A stretch of 64,000 nt of DNA, from contig NZ_JOGX01000034.1 of assembly GCF_000719555.1 (NCBI RefSeq), positions 5,483 through 69,482 of the forward strand. The letters run 5' to 3'. Origin of the DNA: Streptomyces sp. NRRL F-5727. GTDB taxonomy: Bacteria; Actinomycetota; Actinomycetes; Streptomycetales; Streptomycetaceae. Both the position numbers and the translations under genes were made by a program. Of this stretch, positions 52,583 to 62,139 are shown piece after piece (positions within the stretch are counted from its first letter, which is position 1; each line of letters starts with the position of its first letter). A model generated the notes under the pieces. The model made no database searches. It was not told the DNA's origin and saw only the letters and a list, made by a program, of their open reading frames with translations.

Positions 52583-52612
52583 GACTGCCCCCGCCGTGTG
52601 GCGGGGGCAGTC
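52583..52612. terminator. perfect hairpin, bidirectional terminator
   Basis: A 13-bp perfect stem (GACTGCCCCCGCC and complement) with GTGT loop separates the convergent genes ending at 52504 and 52624. A short T-rich run follows on the plus strand. Confidence 0.85.
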
Positions 52613-52623
52613 GGCGGTTTCTC

Positions 52624-54411
52624 TCAGCGGCCGGGGTGGCCCGTCGGGGTCAGGAGCTGGGTCGCGGCGAGCTGCGCGTACAGGTCGTCCTCGGCCACCA
52701 GCTCCTCGTGGGTGCCGGTCGCGCGGACCCGGCCGGCGTCCATGACGACGATGCGGTCGGCGTCCGTCACCGTGGACAGGCGGTGGGCCACCACCAGGAC
52801 GGTGGTCTCCTGTGCCGTCTCGGCGATGACGTCCCGCAGCGCCAGTTCGTTGACCGCGTCGAGCTGCGAGGTCGCCTCGTCCAGGAGCAGCAGCCGGGGC
52901 TTTCGCAGCAGGGCGCGGGCGATGGCGACGCGCTGGCGTTCGCCGCCGGACAGCTTCGAGCCGCGGTGCCCGACCAGGGTGTCCAGGCCGTGCGGGAGAC
53001 GGTCGACGAGGGTGTCGAGCCGGGTCCGGGCGAGGACGGCGCGGATGTCGTCGTCCGTCGCGCCGGGCGCGCTGAAGACCAGGTTCTCCCGCAGCGTGCC
53101 GGCCAGCACCGGCGCGTCCTGCTCGACGTACCCGATGACGGACCGCAGTTCGGACAGCGGCCACTGCCGTATGTCCCGGCCGTCGACCAGGACGCGCCCG
53201 CCGGTCGTCTCGTAGAACCGCTCGATGAGCGAGAAGACCGTCGACTTGCCCGCGCCCGACGGCCCGACGAAGGCGGTCAGCCCGGCGCCCGGCACCTCGA
53301 AGTCCACCCGCTGGTGGATGTACGGCAGCCCGGGCCCGTAGCGGAAGGACACGTCCTCGAAGCGGACCGACGCCGGACGCACCTCGGTCCGCGCCGGCCG
53401 GCACGTGGCCGGCGGCTCCGCGGCCAGGCGGTCCACCTCCTTGATCCGGGAGATCGCGGCCGCGCCCTCCTGGTACGCGGAGGCGGCCTCGACCAGCTTG
53501 TACACCGGCTCCATCAGGTAGAAGAGGTACAGCAGGAAGGCGATGAGCGTGGAGACGGGGATGTCCCCGGACGCCACCCGCGCCCCGCCGACCGCGAGCA
53601 CCGCGAGGAACGCCAGCTCGACGGCGAGGTTGTCCGCCGTCCCCAGCAGGGCCTCCCACTTCGCGCCGCGCACGCCGTGCCGCCACGCCCGCCGGGCCGA
53701 CGCCTCCACGCGTGCGGTCTCCCGTGCCTCGGCACCGGACGCCTTCACCGTACGGAACGCGCCGAAGACCCGCTCCAGGCCGGTGGACATCTCCCCGACC
53801 GCCGCCTGCGAGCGCTCGGCGGCCTCCCCGATCCTCGGCATCACCAGGGCGGCGCCCGCGCCGACGACCACGACCACGACGAGGGTGACGCCGAGCAGGA
53901 CGGCGTCCAGGAAGGCCATCACCACGACCGCCGCGACCAGCGTCAGCGCCCCGGTCGCGGCGTTGACCACCGCCTGGGTGCTCACCGCCCGCAGCAGTGT
54001 GGTGTCGGAGGTCACCCTCGACATCAGATCGCCCGGCTGCATCCGGTCCACCGCCGTGAGCCGCAGCCGCAGCAGCCGGCCGACGAGGCTGCGGCGAGCG
54101 GCCAGCACGACCGACTCGGCCGTCCGCTCCAGCACATAGGCGCCGAACGCCTCGGCCACCGTGCTCAGCAGCACCAGCACGGTCAGCGCCAGCAGCACGG
54201 TCGCGAGCGTGTCGCCGGACGAGAGCCGGTCGACCAGCGCCTTCGTGGCCAGCGGCTGCAGCAGCCCGCCGGCGGCGCCCACCAGCGCCAGCAGCAGACC
54301 GAGCACGACGGCCCACCGGTGCGGGCGGACGTACCCGTACAGCGCCCTGAGCGTCTCGCGGACGCGCAGGGACTCGGCACCCGTCGCCTCCGGGGCGGAT
54401 GCGGTGTTCAC
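52624..54411 (-). CDS. ABC exporter, fused membrane and ATPase domains
   Basis: This is 595 residues from GTG 54411. Six membrane helices in residues about 30-310 form the type IV exporter domain ([35 protein letters not shown] coupling segment). The nucleotide-binding domain has [11 protein letters not shown] (Walker A), [16 protein letters not shown] (signature), [12 protein letters not shown] (Walker B) and VVAHRLSTV (H-loop). Half-transporters like this dimerise and export drugs, lipids or peptides. The substrate is unknown. A BTAD-regulator remnant lies just upstream. Confidence 0.93.
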   Translation of the reverse strand: MNTASAPEATGAESLRVRETLRALYGYVRPHRWAVVLGLLLALVGAAGGLLQPLATKALVDRLSSGDTLATVLLALTVLVLLSTVAEAFGAYVLERTAESVVLAARRSLVGRLLRLRLTAVDRMQPGDLMSRVTSDTTLLRAVSTQAVVNAATGALTLVAAVVVMAFLDAVLLGVTLVVVVVVGAGAALVMPRIGEAAERSQAAVGEMSTGLERVFGAFRTVKASGAEARETARVEASARRAWRHGVRGAKWEALLGTADNLAVELAFLAVLAVGGARVASGDIPVSTLIAFLLYLFYLMEPVYKLVEAASAYQEGAAAISRIKEVDRLAAEPPATCRPARTEVRPASVRFEDVSFRYGPGLPYIHQRVDFEVPGAGLTAFVGPSGAGKSTVFSLIERFYETTGGRVLVDGRDIRQWPLSELRSVIGYVEQDAPVLAGTLRENLVFSAPGATDDDIRAVLARTRLDTLVDRLPHGLDTLVGHRGSKLSGGERQRVAIARALLRKPRLLLLDEATSQLDAVNELALRDVIAETAQETTVLVVAHRLSTVTDADRIVVMDAGRVRATGTHEELVAEDDLYAQLAATQLLTPTGHPGR

Positions 54412-54885
54412 AGGATTCCTTCCCTTCGGGGTCTGCCGCCCCGGCGGGGGCGCACCGAGGCGGCGAGCTCCTGCCGGGTGGGCGGCGTGTCATCCCACCA
54501 CCCTGGAAGGGCGCACACCTCCTCGGCCATCCGGCGATCGTCGGTGGGACCCCCGCCGAGTGGCTGGAAGTCGCCGGACTGCCCGGTGCGACCAAGCCTG
54601 CGGAACTGCTCGTAGTGGCGGACCGCGTCGACGCTTTCGCCCTCGGACACGCGTACGGCGATGACGGCCTCTGCCGGCGCTCTCCCGCAGCGGTTCGAGG
54701 CGTACGGCCTCGAAGGCCGGTTCCAGGGCCTCCGCGTGGCGGCCGTGGACGGCCGTCCGGTGGGCGCCCGTCTCCAGCGCGTGCAGCCGGAGCCGGCGGG
54801 CGTGCCCGGTGTGCCCGCGTCGGCAACAGGAGCGACCGCAGCGCCCCGGACGGCCAGAAGCGCCGCTGGTGGACCGACCGAGCAG
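54408..54885 (-). pseudogene. BTAD-type (SARP-like) regulator remnant
   Basis: On the minus strand RLRLHALETGAHRTAVHGRH and EALEPAFEAVRLEPLRES match the bacterial transcriptional activator domain of SARP-like regulators. A frameshift near 54660 leads into EAVIAVRVSEGESVDAVRHY and EQFRRL, the next part of the same domain. Neither the DNA-binding N-terminus nor the rest of the domain is present. The final segment before the stop at 54408 ([11 protein letters not shown]) is also reminiscent of the family but out of the usual order, suggesting rearrangement. Confidence 0.6.
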
Positions 54886-54894
54886 GACGCGGAG

Positions 54895-54914
54895 CCCGCG
54901 GGGTGACCCGCGGG
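54895..54914. terminator. GC-rich hairpin downstream of the DUF302 gene
   Basis: Two CCCGCGGG units separated by GTGA form a hairpin immediately past the stop of the leftward gene at 54918. It is a likely terminator. Confidence 0.6.
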
Positions 54915-54917
54915 CGG

Positions 54918-55316
54918 TCACGCGCCGGCGTCGGCGAGGGCGGCGAGTGCGGCGTCGAGGCGGCGTGCGGCCTCGTCCGCGACGGGAGCCAGGGCGTCGA
55001 CGCCGGTGAGGGTGACCATGGTGGAGGGGTCGATCGCCTGCACGACCACCTGGTCGCCCTCGGTGCGGACCACGACGTTGCAGGGCAGCAGCAGCCCGAT
55101 CGCGCGGTCGGCGTCGAGGGCCTGGCGGGCGAGCGGGGGGTTGCACGCCCCGAGGATCAGGTAGGGCTCCATGTCGTGGTCGAGCTTCGCCTTGAGCGTG
55201 GCCTGGACGTCGATCTCCGTCAGGATGCCGAAGCCCTGTTCGGCGAGGGCGTGCCGGACCGCTTCCACGGTCTCGCCGAAGGTCCCGGGCAGTCGGACGG
55301 TGCGGTCGTAGGACAT
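54918..55316 (-). CDS. DUF302 domain protein
   Basis: This is 132 residues from ATG 55316, preceded by GGTGGAGAG. The pattern GTFGETVEAVRHALAEQGFGILTEIDVQATLKAK, followed by YLILGACNPPLARQAL and LLPCNVVVR, is the DUF302 core. Conserved Cys residues in GACNPP and LLPCN may bind metal or haem. Function is unknown; relatives have been linked to redox or metal stress. It is probably monocistronic. Confidence 0.88.
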   Translation of the reverse strand: MSYDRTVRLPGTFGETVEAVRHALAEQGFGILTEIDVQATLKAKLDHDMEPYLILGACNPPLARQALDADRAIGLLLPCNVVVRTEGDQVVVQAIDPSTMVTLTGVDALAPVADEAARRLDAALAALADAGA

Positions 55317-55713
55317 GGTCTCTCCACCTTGCTGTTCCGGTGCCGTCGGGGGCGGACACGAGCATGATGCCCCCGTCGCGCTCCTCCGGCCGTGAACGAC
55401 AGGCGCGGTGTTCAGGAGGCGCATCAGGGCGTGGCGCCTGCGCTCGGGCGCCCCTTGCGGGTGTCGGTCCGGTGGCCCGTATTCGCCGTACGCGCGTTCG
55501 GCTAACCTGGCTGTGCCGGGTGAGCCTGGCCCGGTGCGCCAGGCTCGGGTTCCGGAGCCGCCTCGGTGGAGGCGGGGGACGGGACCGGCGGAGGCGGAGC
55601 GAAGGTGAAGGACGGAGACCGGGCGGGTGCCCGCACGGGGCCCGCTGCGACGGGACGTGCGGAACGGGCGACCGGGGCCATGGGTCCCTTCGCCGCGACC
55701 CGGGCGGGGCACC
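55317..55713. other. intergenic stretch, no gene recognised
   Basis: About 400 bases between divergent genes, GC-rich, with no frame I can support. Promoters for both neighbours are expected here. Confidence 0.4.
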
Positions 55714-56193
55714 GTGGATAAGATCGCGCTCACGGCCGCCGGTCTGTACGTCATCGTGCTCCTCCGGGCCGGCGGGACCTTCGCCGTCGGCTGGCTGGCC
55801 GGTGCCGGTGCCCGGCGCAGCAGGTTCGCCGGGCGGATCTCCTCCGCCCGCTTCCAGCGCGCCGAGCGGGCGATCCAGCGCTGGGGCGCGCCGGTGGTCG
55901 CCCTCTCCTTCCTGACGGTCGGCTTCCAGACCGCCGCCAACTTCCTCGCCGGCAGCATGCGGATGCCGCTGCCGCGCTACCTTCCCGCGCTGTTCGTGGG
56001 CGGGGCGGCCTGGGCGCTGGTCTACGCGACGGCGGGGCTCGGCGTCCTCGCGGTGCTGACGCGGCTCTTCGCCGAGCGGACGGCGCTCGGGGTGGCCGCG
56101 GTGGCGGTCCTCCTCCTCGGGGTGTGCGGCGCGGTGGTGTACGGCAGGAGAAGGGCGGCGCGGTCACGCCGCGACGCCGAGCCCTCCGAGTGA
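55714..56193 (+). CDS. small DedA/VTT-like membrane protein
   Basis: This is 159 residues; start GTG 55714 (VDKIALTAAGLYVIVLL) is chosen because it begins at the first membrane helix and has GGCGGGG upstream. Four helices are visible, with RWGAPVVALSFLTVGFQTAANFLAGSMRMPLPRYLPAL between them, similar to the central loop of DedA/VTT-domain proteins. The tail is Arg-rich. It may act in membrane lipid or cation handling; the family assignment is tentative. Confidence 0.65.
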   Translation: MDKIALTAAGLYVIVLLRAGGTFAVGWLAGAGARRSRFAGRISSARFQRAERAIQRWGAPVVALSFLTVGFQTAANFLAGSMRMPLPRYLPALFVGGAAWALVYATAGLGVLAVLTRLFAERTALGVAAVAVLLLGVCGAVVYGRRRAARSRRDAEPSE

Positions 56194-56342
56194 CGCCGGT
56201 TTCCGCGTAGTTCGGCCGCCGCTCCGCCGCGGGCGGCTCAAGACGCCTGCCGCGCAAGGGGGTTGCGGGGGTGTCGTGGGGCACGTGGTTGTGCGGGAGG
56301 TCTCGACATGGTCACAAGCGGGGGAGGGGGATACCGGAACCG

Positions 56343-56361
56343 TTAGGCGTGCCTTACCTAA
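56343..56361 (+). promoter_or_regulatory. iron box upstream of fecE
   Basis: TTAGGCGTGCCTTACCTAA matches the DmdR1/IdeR-type 19-bp iron box (consensus TTAGGTTAGGCTAACCTAA) with both TTAGG and CCTAA arms exact. It lies 52 bases before the fecE start, so iron repression of the uptake operon is likely. Confidence 0.8.
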
Positions 56362-56412
56362 GTTGTATGGTGGCGCGGTCGGTTCCGGCGATGGGAGGGA
56401 AGGGGGTGTCCC

Positions 56413-57216
56413 ATGAGTGATGTCCGCCTCGTGGCGAGTGACCTGGACGTCGGGCATGGCGGGCGCACCGTGCTGAAGCGGGTGGGCCTGTCCTTACGCA
56501 GCGGTGAGATCACCGTTCTCGTCGGGCCCAACGGGTGTGGGAAGTCCACCCTGTTGCGCACCGTGGCCGGCCTGCTGCCGCCGCTCGGCGGCGAGGTCCG
56601 CATCGACGGCGAGCCGCTCGGCTCCCTCGGCCGCCGGGCGCTCTCCCAGCGCCTCGCCTTTCTTCCCCAGTCCTCCCAGTCGCCCGCCGGGGTGACGGTC
56701 CGTGAGCTCGTACGCCACGGCCGGTACGCCCACCGCGGCGCCCTCGCCCGGCACACCGCCGAGGACACCGAGGCCATCGACTGGGCCCTCGACGTCACGG
56801 ACGCCCGCCCCCTGGTCGGCCGGCGGCTCGACGAACTCTCCGGCGGCGAGCGCCAACGCGCCTGGCTGGCCATGGTGTTGGCGCAGCGGGCCGACATCCT
56901 CCTGCTCGACGAGCCCACCACGTACCTCGACATGCGGCACCAGTTCGACGTGCTCGACGTGGTGCGCCGGCTGGCCCGCGACCACGGCATCGCCTGCGGC
57001 GTGGTCCTCCACGACCTGATGCAGGCGGCGGCCTACGCCGACGAGGTCGTCGTCGTCGCCGACGGCGGAGTCGCCGCGGCCGGCGCACCGGCCGACGTCA
57101 TCAACCCCGAGGTCATCGAACGGGCCTTCGGGCTGCGCGTCCACGTCGTCCGCGACCCCGCGACCGGACACCTCGCCTGTTTCCCCCAGCGGTCCGAAGC
57201 CACGACCGCCTCCTGA
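56413..57216 (+). CDS. iron-siderophore ABC transporter ATP-binding protein
   Basis: This is 267 residues from ATG 56413, with GGAAGGGGG upstream. Walker A GPNGCGKST at 38-46, FLPQSSQSPAGVTVRELV as the Q-loop region, [17 protein letters not shown] as signature, LLLDEPTTYLDMRHQ as Walker B with the FecE-type TYLD, and VVLHDLMQAAAYAD as the switch. It energises uptake of ferric siderophore with the binding protein and double permease downstream. ATPase first is an uncommon gene order. Expression is probably governed by the iron box at 56343. Confidence 0.93.
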   Translation: MSDVRLVASDLDVGHGGRTVLKRVGLSLRSGEITVLVGPNGCGKSTLLRTVAGLLPPLGGEVRIDGEPLGSLGRRALSQRLAFLPQSSQSPAGVTVRELVRHGRYAHRGALARHTAEDTEAIDWALDVTDARPLVGRRLDELSGGERQRAWLAMVLAQRADILLLDEPTTYLDMRHQFDVLDVVRRLARDHGIACGVVLHDLMQAAAYADEVVVVADGGVAAAGAPADVINPEVIERAFGLRVHVVRDPATGHLACFPQRSEATTAS

Positions 57217-57316
57217 GCCCACGGCGTACGAACCCCGCGCGGCGGCCTCGCCGACCGCGGTTCTCCGCACGGCCACGACACACCGGCACGTCCCGTACAC
57301 ACGGAAGAGAGACACC

Positions 57317-58324
57317 ATGCAGAGAATGCTGCGCGCCCTCGTCACGGGCGGCGCCGCCCTCGCCCTCGCGCTGACCGCCGCCGGCTGCGGCTCCGGCACG
57401 GTCGGCGAGTCGAACGACGGCTCGTCGGGCGGCAAGGCGACCGGGGACACCGCCGCCACCGGCGCGATCACCGTCGACACCGCCCAGGGCAAGGTCTCGC
57501 TGGACAAGCCCGCGGCGAAGGTCGTCACCCTGGAGTGGACGTACGCCGAGGAGCTCGTCGCCCTCGGCGTCACCCCGGTCGGCAACGCGGACAACAAGGG
57601 CTACGCCACCTGGATCACCGCCGAGGGCGCCGACCTGCCGGCCCAGGTCACCGACGTCGGCAACCGCAACGAGCCCAGCCTGGAGAAGATCAAGGCGCTC
57701 CAGCCCGATCTGATCGTCATCGACGACGACCGCTCCAAGGCCAACCTCAAGCAGCTCCAGGCCATCGCGCCCGTCCTGTCGTTCACGTACACCACCAAGC
57801 CCCAACTGGCCACGATGAAGAAGAACTTCACCGAGCTGGCCAAGGCCGTCGGCAAGGAGTCCAAGGCCGCCGAGGTGAACGCCCGGATCGACACCAAGGC
57901 CGCCGAGCTCAAGGGCCGGCTCGACAAGGCGGGCAAGAGCGGCCTGAAGTACGCCCTCGCGCAGGGCTTCACCGCCAACGGCGCCGCCTCGATCCGGATG
58001 CTCGGCGACGACGCCATCTCCGCGCAGGTGCTCAACCTGGCCGGCCTGAAGAACGGCTGGAAGGGCCAGGCCGACGCCTGGGGCCTCACCACCGTCGGCG
58101 TCGAGGGCCTCACGCAGGTCGACAAGGACGCCACCTTCCTCTACGTCGCCGCCGCCGCCGACAACCCGTTCACCGGCGACCTCGCCGGCAACGCCGTCTG
58201 GAAGGGCCTGGACTTCGTCAAGACCGACAAGGCGCTGCCGCTCGACCCCGGCACCTGGCTCTTCGGCGGACCGCTCTCCGCGCAGCACGTGCTCGACGAG
58301 ACCGGCAAGGCCCTGAAGGTCTGA
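57317..58324 (+). CDS. iron-siderophore substrate-binding lipoprotein
   Basis: This is 335 residues from ATG 57317 with GGAAGAG upstream. Lipobox LTAAGCGSG places the acylated Cys at 24. The mature part is a FecB/FhuD-type periplasmic-binding fold: AKVVTLEWTYAEELVALGV, LEKIKALQPDLIVIDDD, LWGN-like sites replaced by a long helix with KEKK-type Lys. It would capture a ferric siderophore at the cell surface. The gene overlaps the permease start by one base. Confidence 0.9.
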   Translation: MQRMLRALVTGGAALALALTAAGCGSGTVGESNDGSSGGKATGDTAATGAITVDTAQGKVSLDKPAAKVVTLEWTYAEELVALGVTPVGNADNKGYATWITAEGADLPAQVTDVGNRNEPSLEKIKALQPDLIVIDDDRSKANLKQLQAIAPVLSFTYTTKPQLATMKKNFTELAKAVGKESKAAEVNARIDTKAAELKGRLDKAGKSGLKYALAQGFTANGAASIRMLGDDAISAQVLNLAGLKNGWKGQADAWGLTTVGVEGLTQVDKDATFLYVAAAADNPFTGDLAGNAVWKGLDFVKTDKALPLDPGTWLFGGPLSAQHVLDETGKALKV

Positions 58325-60405
58325 TGGTCGCGGAAGGACTGAAGGCCGCCGCTCCGGCCGGTCCGCTCGGCCGCCGCCCACGGGCCCTGCTCGTGGGCGG
58401 CGGCCTGTCCCTCGCCCTGGCCGTGGTCGCGGTCGTCCACCTCGGCCTCGGGGCGTCCGGGGTCGGCCTCGGCGACATCCTGGACCTGCTCCTCGGCCAC
58501 GGCGAGGCCCGCACCGAGGACGTCCTCCTCGGCAGCCGCCTGCCCCGCACCCTGACCGGCCTCGTCGTGGGCATCGCCCTGGGCGTCTCCGGCGCCCTCG
58601 TCCAGGGCGCGACCCGCAACCCGCTGGCCGCCCCCGACACGCTCGGCGTGAACGCCGGCGCGTACTTCGCCGTCGTCCTCGTCGCCTACACCGGCGCCGG
58701 CCTGGGCCCGGTCCCCGCCGGAGGCGCGGCCTTCCTGGGCGGCCTCCTCGCGGTCGGCCTGGTCTACCTGCTCACCAGCGGCGGCGTCCTGACCCCGGGC
58801 CGGGTGCTGCTCGCCGGCGCGACCGTCGCCCTGGCCGCGACCTCCGCCGCCGAGTTCCTCCAGATGCTCGACGTGCAGGCCACCCGCGGGCTGTTCTTCT
58901 GGGGCAACGGCACCCTGCTCCAGTCCGGCCTGGAACGGCCGCTGACCCTCGGCGCCGTCGTCGCCGCCGGCGTGCTGGCCGCACCGTTGCTGGCCCGGCC
59001 GCTGGACCTGCTGGCGCTCGGCGACGAGACCGCCCAGGCCATGGGCGTCCGCGTCGAACGGATCAGGCCCGCCGCCTTCCTGCTCGCGGTGCTGCTGTCC
59101 GCCGCCGCCGTGTCCCTCGCCGGCCCGATCGGCTTCGTCGGCCTGATCGGCCCGGTCGTCGCCCGGCAGCTCGGCATGCGCGCCCACGCCCTGCTCATCC
59201 CGACGGCGGCGCTGCTCTCCGCCGCGCTGGTGCTCGGCGCCGACGCGGCCGCCCAGGTCATCGTCACCCCGTCCGCCACGCAGCCCGCCGAGATCCCGGT
59301 CGGCGTGGTCACCGCCCTCATCGGCGGCCCGGTCTTCATGCTGCTCGCCCGCCGGGTGAGCACCGGCGACGCCGACACCGGCGCGGCCGTCGTGGTCTCC
59401 GACCGGCGCCGCGCACCCGGTTACGCCGTCGCGCTGGGCGGCGGCCTGCTCGCCCTCGCCGTCGCGATGGCGGTGTCGCTGCGCGTCGGCGACGTCCACG
59501 TCGGCTGGGGCCAGCTCGGCGCCTGGCTGACCGGCTCCGCCGAAGAGATCACCGAGGCCGTGATCTCCTTCCGGCTGCCGCGCGTCCTGGTGGCCGCCGT
59601 CGCCGGGGCCTGCCTCGCCGTCGCCGGCGCGGCCGTCCAGTCCGTCGTCCGCAACCCGCTCGCCGAACCCGGACTCGTGGGGGTCACCGGCGGGGCCTCG
59701 CTGGGCGCCGTCACCGTCATCCTGCTCGTCCCGTCGGCGCCGCTCGCCGCCCTCCCCGCGGCCGCCGGCCTCGGCGGCGTGCTGATGCTGGTGCTCGTCG
59801 TCCTGGTCGCCCGCGGCACCCGCGCCGGCGGCCGTACCGGCATCGACCCGACCCGGGTCGTGCTGGTCGGCATCGGCGCGGCCGCCACCGCGATGGCGCT
59901 GGTCAACATCATGGTGGTGGGCGCCCAGATGAACATCGGGGCCGCGCTCGGCTGGCTCGCGGGGAGCACGTACGGCCGGGGCTTCGACGCCCTCGGCTGG
60001 CTCGCCCCGCCGGCCCTGGCCGCGCTGCTGCTGGTGATCGCCGCCCGGCCGGTCAACCTGCTCTCGCTCGGCGAGGAGCTGCCGCGCGCCCTCGGGCTCG
60101 ACCTCGGGCGCGCCCGGCTCCTCGTCCTCGGCGCGGGCGCGGTGCTGGCCGCGGGCACGGCGGCGGCCGTCGGCGCGGTCGGCTTCGTCGGGCTCGTCGC
60201 CCCGCACCTGGCCCGCCGGGTCGTCGGCAACAGCACCGCGCGCATGGTGCCGATGGCGGCCCTCCTCGGCGCGGTCCTGGTCGTCTCGGCCGACGCCCTG
60301 GGCCGCTGGCTGCTGGCCCCGACGGAGATCCCGGTCGGCATCGTCACCGCCCTCCTCGGCGCCCCGTACCTGGTCTGGCTGCTCCGCCGCACCCGGGAGG
60401 TGTGA
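58324..60405 (+). CDS. iron-siderophore ABC permease, double-length FecCD/FhuB-like fusion
   Basis: This is 693 residues from ATG 58324. Two complete FecCD units are joined: the first has RLPRTLTGLVVGIALGVSGA and GFVGLIGPVVARQLGM, the second RLPRVLVAAVAGACLAVAGA and GFVGLVAPHLARRVVG. Each has about ten helices. Separate FecC and FecD genes are the norm in Gram-positive bacteria; fusions like this resemble FhuB. It forms the whole translocation channel with the FecE-type ATPase. Confidence 0.92.
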   Translation: MVAEGLKAAAPAGPLGRRPRALLVGGGLSLALAVVAVVHLGLGASGVGLGDILDLLLGHGEARTEDVLLGSRLPRTLTGLVVGIALGVSGALVQGATRNPLAAPDTLGVNAGAYFAVVLVAYTGAGLGPVPAGGAAFLGGLLAVGLVYLLTSGGVLTPGRVLLAGATVALAATSAAEFLQMLDVQATRGLFFWGNGTLLQSGLERPLTLGAVVAAGVLAAPLLARPLDLLALGDETAQAMGVRVERIRPAAFLLAVLLSAAAVSLAGPIGFVGLIGPVVARQLGMRAHALLIPTAALLSAALVLGADAAAQVIVTPSATQPAEIPVGVVTALIGGPVFMLLARRVSTGDADTGAAVVVSDRRRAPGYAVALGGGLLALAVAMAVSLRVGDVHVGWGQLGAWLTGSAEEITEAVISFRLPRVLVAAVAGACLAVAGAAVQSVVRNPLAEPGLVGVTGGASLGAVTVILLVPSAPLAALPAAAGLGGVLMLVLVVLVARGTRAGGRTGIDPTRVVLVGIGAAATAMALVNIMVVGAQMNIGAALGWLAGSTYGRGFDALGWLAPPALAALLLVIAARPVNLLSLGEELPRALGLDLGRARLLVLGAGAVLAAGTAAAVGAVGFVGLVAPHLARRVVGNSTARMVPMAALLGAVLVVSADALGRWLLAPTEIPVGIVTALLGAPYLVWLLRRTREV

Positions 60406-60432
60406 CCCGCCGCCGCGCGGGCCGCCGGCGGC

Positions 60433-61947
60433 TCAGGAGGCGCGGACGGCCCGGGCGCGGGGGCGCTCCCGGACGGCGCCGGCCGGCTCGGGGCCGGGCC
60501 CGAGGGTGCGCGAGACGGCCACGCCGAGCAGACAGACCAGCGCGGCGGCCAGGCAGACGGCAGTGAAGGCACCGGAGAACGCCGCCGTCGCCGGCGCCCG
60601 CAGGGCCGGCGCGAGGAGGTCGAACCGGCCGGTCTCGACGGCCTCGCGCACCGGTGCGGCGGCCGTGGGGCCGGCCCCGAGACCGCTGTCCAGACGGGCG
60701 GCGAACACGGCACCGAAGACGGCCACGCCGGTGGCGGTGCCGAGCGGATAGCAGGCGTTCGTCAGCCCGGAGGCCATCCCGGCCCGGTCCTCCGGCACGG
60801 TCCCCACCGCCACGCCCATCAGCGGCGGGAAGATCACGGCGCCTCCCGCGCCCAGCAGCGCGAGCCCGGTGACCAGGACCGCGTGGCCGGCGCCCGCGCC
60901 CGCCAGGGCGAGGGTGAGCAGTCCGAAGCCCTGTGCGGCGAAGCCCGCGGCGACCAGTGCCCGCGCGGTGAACCGTTTCTGGAGACCGTTCACGAACAGG
61001 CCGGTGACCAGCAGCCCGCCCGTCAGGGGCAGCAGGAGCAGGCCGGTGCGGAGCGGGGAGTACGCGTACGTGCTCTGCAGCCACAGGGTGAGGAAGGCCA
61101 GCATGCCGAGGCTGGACAGCCGGGCGAGGAAGCCGAGCACGGCGGCGCCCGAGAAGGCCCGGATCCGCAGCAGCGTGAGGTCGATCAGCCCGCCGCCGCG
61201 GCGCTGCACGGCCACCAGGGCCGCGGCCAGCAGCACGCCGGCCGCCGCGGAGCCGAGCACCTCCGGTGCCGTCCAGCCGGCCTCCGGGCCGGTCACCAGC
61301 GGATAGTGCAGGGCGAGGAGGACGCCGACGGCGAGCAGCGCGCCCCGTACGTCGACGCGCGGGCGGCCGTCGGCGGGCGCGGCGGCCCCGGGCATCCGGC
61401 GCAGTGCCCCGGCCACGACCAGCAGGCCGATGGGCACGTTGACCAGGAAGATCCACCGCCAGCCGAGACCGGTGACGAGGAGGCCGCCGACGATCGGCCC
61501 GCACGCGCCGGCGGCCGAGGCGATGAGGGCGTACGAGGCGATCGCCGCCTGGCGCCGGGCACCCTCGTAGGCGGCGGCGATCAGGGCGAGCGTCGGCGCG
61601 AACACCATGGCTCCGCCGAGGCCCTGGGCGGCCCGGGCGGCGATGAGGGCGCCGGCGTCCGGGGCGAGGCCGCAGGCGGCGGAGGCGAGCGTGAAGAGGG
61701 CCATGCCGGCGGTGAAGACGGCGCGGCGGCCGAGCCGGTCGGAGAGGGCGCCGGCGGTCAGCAGCAGCGCGCCGAAGGCCAGCGAGTACGCGGACACCGT
61801 CCACTGCACCCGGTCCAGGCCGGTGTCCAGGTCGCGCGCGACGTCGGAGAGGGCGACGTTCACGACGGTCACGTCCAGCGTCATCATGACGCCGCCGGCG
61901 CTGACGAGCGCGAACGTCCATCGGGGGTCGTGCCGTCGGGAGGACAC
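60433..61947 (-). CDS. DHA2-type MFS exporter (probable siderophore export)
   Basis: This is about 504 residues; GTG 61947 has GGAGGTGG at good spacing, whereas a TTG at 62019 would add a Pro-rich N-terminus. MFS motifs: DVTVVNVALSDVA, QWTVSAYSLAFGALLL with GALSDRLGRR (motif A) and GACGPIVGGLLVTGLGWRWIF (motif C). About 14 helices put it in the EmrB/QacA group. Divergent from the siderophore synthetase and sharing its iron box, it is the likely exporter of the siderophore. Confidence 0.88.
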   Translation of the reverse strand: MSSRRHDPRWTFALVSAGGVMMTLDVTVVNVALSDVARDLDTGLDRVQWTVSAYSLAFGALLLTAGALSDRLGRRAVFTAGMALFTLASAACGLAPDAGALIAARAAQGLGGAMVFAPTLALIAAAYEGARRQAAIASYALIASAAGACGPIVGGLLVTGLGWRWIFLVNVPIGLLVVAGALRRMPGAAAPADGRPRVDVRGALLAVGVLLALHYPLVTGPEAGWTAPEVLGSAAAGVLLAAALVAVQRRGGGLIDLTLLRIRAFSGAAVLGFLARLSSLGMLAFLTLWLQSTYAYSPLRTGLLLLPLTGGLLVTGLFVNGLQKRFTARALVAAGFAAQGFGLLTLALAGAGAGHAVLVTGLALLGAGGAVIFPPLMGVAVGTVPEDRAGMASGLTNACYPLGTATGVAVFGAVFAARLDSGLGAGPTAAAPVREAVETGRFDLLAPALRAPATAAFSGAFTAVCLAAALVCLLGVAVSRTLGPGPEPAGAVRERPRARAVRAS

Positions 61948-62053
61948 GGGGGGAACCACCTCCGGGAGCGGTCGGGGCGAGCCGTTCGAGGGTGGCGGGG
62001 GAGACCGCCGCAGCGCCAACTCGCCTGCTGTGGCTGAAAGTTGAGCTTGCCCA

Positions 62054-62072
62054 TTAGGTAAGGCTTACCTAA
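62054..62072. promoter_or_regulatory. perfectly palindromic iron box
   Basis: TTAGGTAAGGCTTACCTAA is a perfect inverted repeat around a central G and matches the DmdR1/IdeR iron box. It lies between the divergent exporter and synthetase genes and probably represses both when iron is plentiful. Confidence 0.9.
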
Positions 62073-62139
62073 TGTAGCGGCCGTTTGGGTGTCCAGTCGC
62101 CCGAACGGACCGAATCCAGACAGACTCCGGAGCCGCCCG

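Noticed and set aside
50521..54615. Plus-strand open frame of 1364 codons across the response regulator, DUF418-like gene and ABC exporter
   Set aside because: It covers well-supported genes on either strand in other frames and has no recognisable motif or ribosome site.
57535..58323. Alternative Arg/Gln-rich frame running ahead of the FecCD permease
   Set aside because: It is the out-of-frame reading of the substrate-binding protein gene; the permease begins at 58324 with a proper start and membrane helix.
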